A stretch of 64,000 nt of DNA, from assembly GCA_963824195.1 (NCBI GenBank), contig CAWGOJ010000001.1, positions 62,001 to 126,000 on the forward strand. The letters are read 5' to 3'. Shown piece after piece: positions 60,241 through 64,000 of this stretch. The notes under the pieces were generated by a model, which was given only the letters and a program-made list of their open reading frames with translations, was not told where the DNA came from and made no database searches. Numbering within the stretch: position 1 is the stretch's first letter; the number at the start of each line of letters is the position of its first letter. A program made the position numbers and the translations under genes. The stretch comes from Bog-473 sp963824195. GTDB taxonomy: Bacteria > Actinomycetota > Acidimicrobiia > Acidimicrobiales > RAAP-2.

Positions 60241-61353
60241 GTGGAAACCGAAGCCGCCATCCTGTGGCAAACCCACACCGACTGGAGCGTCGAGCCGATC
60301 GAGCTCGACCCGCCCAAAGAGGGCGAGGTGCTCGTGAAGCTCGCCGCGTCGGGCATGTGCCACTCCGACGAGCACCTCGTCACCGGCGACCTCATCGCCC
60401 CCCTGCCTATCGTCGGGGGCCACGAGGGTGCCGGTGTCGTGGAGGAGGTCGGCCCGGGAGTCACCGGCCTGGCGCCGGGCGACCACGTGGTCTTCGGCTT
60501 CATCGCCGCCTGTGGACAGTGCCCCCCGTGCGCCACGGGGCACTCCAACCTCTGCGACACCGGCGCCGAGCTCATGTCGGGCCACCAGATGGACGGCACC
60601 GTCCGCCACCACGCACGGGGCCAGGACGTGGCCACCCTGTTGTGTCTGGGCACGTTCGCCCCTTACACGGTGGTCAACCAGGCGTCGTGCGTGAAGATCC
60701 TCGACGACATCCCGCTCGACAAGGCCTGCCTCGTGGGCTGCGGTGTGACCACCGGCTGGGGCTCCTCCGTGTACGCCGCGGACGTGCGCCCCGGCGACAA
60801 CGTGGCCGTGATCGGCATCGGCGGTATCGGCGCCTCGGCCGTGCAAGGGGCCCGCCTGGCCGGCGCCGAGATGATCTTCGCCATCGACCCCGTCGAGCTG
60901 AAGCGGACCCTCGCCCCCTCCTTCGGGGCGACGCATGTGGCGGCGTCGGTCGACGAGGCGTTCGCGCTCATTGAGCAGGAGACCTGGGGCCACATGTGTG
61001 ACAAGGTCATCTGCGCCATGGGCGTCGGTTCCGGGGCGATGATGGAGTCGATCCTCGGCATCACCGCCAAGCGCGGGAGGGTCGTGGTGACCAACATCCA
61101 CCCTGCACTCGAGTCGTCGGTCACGATGAACCTGATGTTCCTGACCCTGCTGGAGAAGCAGGTCGTCGGCAGCATTTTCGGCTCGGCCAACATCCGGTCC
61201 GACATCCCCAAACTGCTCAAGCTCTACCGAGACGGGCAGCTCGACCTGGACTCCATGATCACGAACACGTACAAGCTGGGGGACGTCAACCAGGGCTACC
61301 AGGACATGCGGGACGGCAAGAACATCCGCGGCGTCCTCATCTACGACAGCTAG
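60241..61353 (+). CDS. NDMA-type zinc-dependent alcohol dehydrogenase
   Basis: Protein of 370 aa from GTG 60241, after GGGAGGG. It is a medium-chain dehydrogenase with the catalytic zinc site GMCHSDEHLVTGD and GHEGAGVVEEVG, structural zinc Cys in CGQCPPCATGHSNLC, and the nucleotide-binding IGIGGIGASAVQGARLAGA. The overall form matches actinobacterial NDMA-dependent (tightly NAD-bound) alcohol dehydrogenases, some of which rely on mycofactocin for reoxidation. No mycofactocin genes are in the window. Probable role: oxidation of alcohols. Confidence 0.88.
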   Translation: METEAAILWQTHTDWSVEPIELDPPKEGEVLVKLAASGMCHSDEHLVTGDLIAPLPIVGGHEGAGVVEEVGPGVTGLAPGDHVVFGFIAACGQCPPCATGHSNLCDTGAELMSGHQMDGTVRHHARGQDVATLLCLGTFAPYTVVNQASCVKILDDIPLDKACLVGCGVTTGWGSSVYAADVRPGDNVAVIGIGGIGASAVQGARLAGAEMIFAIDPVELKRTLAPSFGATHVAASVDEAFALIEQETWGHMCDKVICAMGVGSGAMMESILGITAKRGRVVVTNIHPALESSVTMNLMFLTLLEKQVVGSIFGSANIRSDIPKLLKLYRDGQLDLDSMITNTYKLGDVNQGYQDMRDGKNIRGVLIYDS

Positions 61354-61363
61354 GTCGGGAGGC

Positions 61364-61879
61364 TCAGGCCGCCGCGCCCCAGATGTTGTTGCAGCGCTCG
61401 CAGACCTCTTCGGGCACGACGCCGGTGCGCATGAGGACGCCGAATGTCTTGCACCCCAGGCACAGGCCGAGGGCGGACTCGAGGAACGCGGCGGTCGCCA
61501 GAAGGCCGAGCATGACCTCGGCGGCGGTCCAGTAACCCAGGCCCGTAAGCAGGAGTGCGGTCACCGAGAAGGCGACGCCGATGCCCTGGGCGAAGCGCTT
61601 GGGCGGCCCCGCCACGGGGCGCTCGGGGATCCGGAGCCGCGGCGTGATCACCCGCGTGACCAGCTGCCCGAGCGGGCTCAGCGTGGGGCCCGTCAGCACC
61701 CGGGCCACGAAGCCGTAGGCGATGACCACGGTGGCCCACTTGAGATCGAAGGCGATGGTCAGGACGCACATCACCACGACGCCGGCGGCCACCAGGCGCG
61801 CCGAGACCTCGTTGACCGGGTTGGGGAACGAAAAGAGCGAGTGCACCCTGCTGGGGGTGATCGGAGTGGCGTTGCCCAT
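61364..61879 (-). CDS. DUF4395 membrane protein
   Basis: Protein of 171 aa with about four membrane helices. It opens with FSFPNPVNEVSARLVA and ends with CLGCKTF and EEVCERCNN, two Cys pairs that are the hallmark of DUF4395 and may bind metal or form disulfides. The function is unknown; relatives often lie near thiosulfate sulfurtransferase or thioredoxin genes, not seen here. It converges on the alcohol dehydrogenase gene 10 bp away. Confidence 0.83.
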   Translation of the reverse strand: MGNATPITPSRVHSLFSFPNPVNEVSARLVAAGVVVMCVLTIAFDLKWATVVIAYGFVARVLTGPTLSPLGQLVTRVITPRLRIPERPVAGPPKRFAQGIGVAFSVTALLLTGLGYWTAAEVMLGLLATAAFLESALGLCLGCKTFGVLMRTGVVPEEVCERCNNIWGAAA

Positions 61880-61980
61880 GACCTGCTCCTTGCCGTGAAC
61901 CGGATAACCCTGACGATTTTAGTCGGGTTTTGCCGGGACCTGACAGGGCGGGCCCGAACAGCTCCCTGGGCCCCTCGGGG

Positions 61981-63504
61981 TCAGCCCCCGGCCGGCGGCA
62001 CCGGCTGGGGCGGGGGTGGCCCGACGTAGCGGGCGGCGGGTCGGATGAGGCGGTTGTGCGAGGCCTGCTCCATGACGTGGGTGCTCCACCCGATGGTGCG
62101 CCCCGCGGCGAAGGTCGGCGTGAACATCTCACGCGGGATGCCGCACGTGTGCATGACCACACCGGCGTAGAACTCGACGTTGGTGTAGAGCTGGCGACCG
62201 GGCTTCAGCTCGGCCAGCACGTCGACCGTCGTGCGCTCGACGGACTGCGAGAACTCGACCAGGGGGCCTCCGAGACGCTCGGTGACCGAGCGCAGGAGCA
62301 GCGAGCGCGGGTCATCGGTCTTGTAGACGCGATGGCCGAAGCCCATGATGCGTTCGCCGTGCTCGACGGCAGCGCGGATGTAGGCGTCGGCCCGCTCGGG
62401 CGTGCCGATGGCGTCGAGCATGTCGAGCGCGCGGCTCGGGGCCCCGCCGTGCAGCGGCCCCGACAGCGCCCCGATGGCGGCCACGATGGCCGCACCGAGG
62501 TCCGCCCCCGTCGACGTCACCACGCGCGCCGTGAACGTCGACGCGTTGAAGCCGTGGTCGATGGTGAGGATCATGTACTGCTCAATGGCCCGGGCGTGCA
62601 GCGCGCTCGGCTCCTCGCCCGTCAGCATGTAGAGGTAATTGGCGGCGAAGCCCAGGTCGTCTCTCGGCTCGACGGGCTCGTTCCCGGTCCGCAGGCGGTG
62701 CGCGGCGGCCAGGATCGTCGGCACCACCGCGCACATCCCGACGGCCTGCTCGTACAGCTCGTCGGCGCTGATGTCGTGCGTGGGGCGCCAGCCCAGCTCC
62801 GCCCCGAGGACGGACACCGCTGTGCGCAGCATGTCGAGCGGTGCCCCCCGGAGCGACAGCGCCGGCAGCAGGGTGCTGAGCCCCGGCGGCATGGTGCGCC
62901 GCCGCCGCACCTCGTCGCCGAAGGCGGCCGAGGCCGCCGCATCGGGCAGCTCACCCCGGAACAGCAGGTGCCAAACGTCCTCGAGCGAGCGCGCCCCGGC
63001 GAGGTCGACGGCCGAGTACTGGCGGTAGTGGAAGAAGCCCTCCTGGCCGCGCACGTCGCCGATGGTCGTCTCGGCGACCACCACGCCCTCGAGGCCGGCC
63101 GGCACGTCGCCGCTCGTCTCGGTCGCGGGCCGGATGCGGGCGACGCCCATGAGGTCGCGCAGCGAGACGACGCCCACGCACCGCTGACCCTCCACCACCG
63201 GCAGGTGGCGGTAGTGGTGCGAGGTCAGGCTGGCCCACGCCGCGTCGACCCGCTCCTCGGGACCGAGCACGTCGGGCCGGGAGGTCATCCAGAGCCGCAC
63301 CTGCTCGCGACCGGGATCGCCGCCACCGGCCGCCGCCCGAAGAAGGTCGCGCTCGGTGAGGATGCCCACCACCTTGCCGTCGTCGGTCACGACGACCGAC
63401 CCGGTGTCGGCTCCCTGCATCACCAGGGCCGCCGCCGCCAGGGTGTCGTCCGCGGCACAGGTCACCGCGGGGGAGGTCATGAGGTCGCGCACGATGGTTT
63501 CCAT
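61981..63504 (-). CDS. Citrate synthase with N-terminal CBS domain pair
   Basis: Protein of 507 aa from ATG 63504. Residues 1-~125 form two CBS motifs (VRDLMTSPAVTCAADDTL, VGILTERDLL, then HYRHLPVVEGQRCVGVVSLRDL), which bind adenine nucleotides. Residues ~135-490 are citrate or 2-methylcitrate synthase: TIDHGFNAST, SGPLHGGAPSRA and GFGHRVYKTDDPR carry the catalytic His residues, and EFYAGVV leads to the active-site end. The fusion suggests direct control by ATP, ADP or AMP. It is divergent from a second citrate synthase gene 66 bp away. Confidence 0.88.
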   Translation of the reverse strand: METIVRDLMTSPAVTCAADDTLAAAALVMQGADTGSVVVTDDGKVVGILTERDLLRAAAGGGDPGREQVRLWMTSRPDVLGPEERVDAAWASLTSHHYRHLPVVEGQRCVGVVSLRDLMGVARIRPATETSGDVPAGLEGVVVAETTIGDVRGQEGFFHYRQYSAVDLAGARSLEDVWHLLFRGELPDAAASAAFGDEVRRRRTMPPGLSTLLPALSLRGAPLDMLRTAVSVLGAELGWRPTHDISADELYEQAVGMCAVVPTILAAAHRLRTGNEPVEPRDDLGFAANYLYMLTGEEPSALHARAIEQYMILTIDHGFNASTFTARVVTSTGADLGAAIVAAIGALSGPLHGGAPSRALDMLDAIGTPERADAYIRAAVEHGERIMGFGHRVYKTDDPRSLLLRSVTERLGGPLVEFSQSVERTTVDVLAELKPGRQLYTNVEFYAGVVMHTCGIPREMFTPTFAAGRTIGWSTHVMEQASHNRLIRPAARYVGPPPPQPVPPAGG

Positions 63505-63570
63505 GCCTCCCACTATGCCTCTCCCACCTGGGTCTGTAAATGTTGATCAAGTCAATGTACGCTCACCGGA

Positions 63571-64000
63571 ATGGAGAGGATGCTCACCACCGACGAGGCG
63601 GCCCGGCGCCTCGGCGTCAAGGTGCCGACCCTGTACGCGTACGTCAGCCGCGGCCTCCTCGAGTCACACCGAGACCCGACCCGCCGGGGGAGCCTCTTCG
63701 ACCTGGCCGACATCGAGGGCCTGGCGGCGCGCAGCCGGGGCGGGCGCCAGACGGCGACGCGGCTGGCCACCATCACGACGGGCGTGACCCAGCTGGACCA
63801 GGAGCTCGGTCCCATCTACCGCGGCCGCCTGGCCACCGAGCTGGCGCTGGGGTCGAGCTTCGAGGAGGTGGCCGACCTCCTGTGGCAGTCCGACGATGGC
63901 GGCCACTGGTCGGCCCCCGACCTCGGCGCGTGCCCGCTCACCCAGACGTTGGACCGCATGCGCTGGGCCATCGTGCTGTGCGGAGCCACCGACCCGCTGC
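63571..64000 (+). CDS. Citrate synthase-like protein with N-terminal helix-turn-helix (3' end outside window)
   Basis: The first 143 residues are visible. MLTTDEAARRLGVKVPTLYAYVSRGLL and RGSLFDLADIEGLA form a MerR/excisionase-like winged helix. From ~residue 65, TTGVTQLDQELGPIYRGR and FEEVADLLW look like the N-terminal part of citrate synthase. Such HTH-citrate synthase proteins occur in Actinobacteria. An ATG at 63580 is an alternative start. It may be both an enzyme and a regulator of the divergent pair, but this is inference. Confidence 0.8.
   Translation, partial: MERMLTTDEAARRLGVKVPTLYAYVSRGLLESHRDPTRRGSLFDLADIEGLAARSRGGRQTATRLATITTGVTQLDQELGPIYRGRLATELALGSSFEEVADLLWQSDDGGHWSAPDLGACPLTQTLDRMRWAIVLCGATDPL

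Overview
The window is high-GC DNA with bacterial gene organisation: short intergenic gaps, ATGA/GTGA start-stop overlaps and many GTG starts. It encodes several features typical of Actinomycetota: two F420-type luciferase-like oxidoreductases, an NDMA-type alcohol dehydrogenase, an MpaB-type oxygenase, a DUF6295-like protein, Tat and Sec exported proteins, and two membrane proteins with long Thr-rich (TTTTVPA-like) stalks. The stalks and overall gene mix suggest the class Acidimicrobiia, but this is inference and no rRNA marker is present.

Layout. 0-7.5 kb: end of a TAP-like hydrolase, an exported alpha-L-rhamnosidase with an NHL-repeat partner, a dienelactone hydrolase operon and an F420 oxidoreductase. 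7.5-21.6 kb: a signalling and export locus. It has two paralogous FtsX/MacB-type permeases at its edges, one ABC ATPase, a NarL-type histidine kinase, two response regulators, a cyclic-nucleotide-binding-fold protein and a response-regulator/nucleotide-cyclase fusion whose stop codon overlaps the ATPase start. A metallo-hydrolase and a frameshifted phytoene-desaturase-like oxidoreductase sit in the same leftward run. 21.6-29.9 kb: alpha/beta hydrolase, Thr-rich membrane protein, a cyclase-ATPase-TPR regulator overlapping an MpaB oxygenase, an unknown 376-aa protein, a 54-codon small ORF and a second F420 oxidoreductase.

29.88-44.31 kb: a tRNA-Lys(UUU) gene followed by a genomic island. The last 49 bp of the tRNA are repeated exactly at 44,260-44,308, and a 36-bp copy lies between at 31,874-31,909. 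This fits two integrative elements in tandem. A decayed tyrosine-recombinase gene lies just right of the middle copy. The cargo looks like a stress set: SDR epimerase, flippase-like membrane protein and lipid kinase, HdeD-like protein with a TetR regulator and repeated operators, DUF2252 protein, AI-2E-type transporter, STAS protein, Hsp20 behind a CIRCE element, and a photolyase whose promoter and 5' end are duplicated, plus a CbiX-like protein and several gene fragments.

44.4-64 kb: chromosomal backbone resumes with an arylsulfatase, Thr-rich and secreted proteins, a lipoprotein, an MFS exporter, an MgtA-like P-type ATPase, a complete arginine deiminase operon (antiporter, arcA, arcB, arcC), a small zincin, a TPR protein, an NDMA-type alcohol dehydrogenase and a DUF4395 protein. 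It ends with two divergent citrate synthases, one fused to CBS domains and one (cut by the window end) fused to a helix-turn-helix domain.
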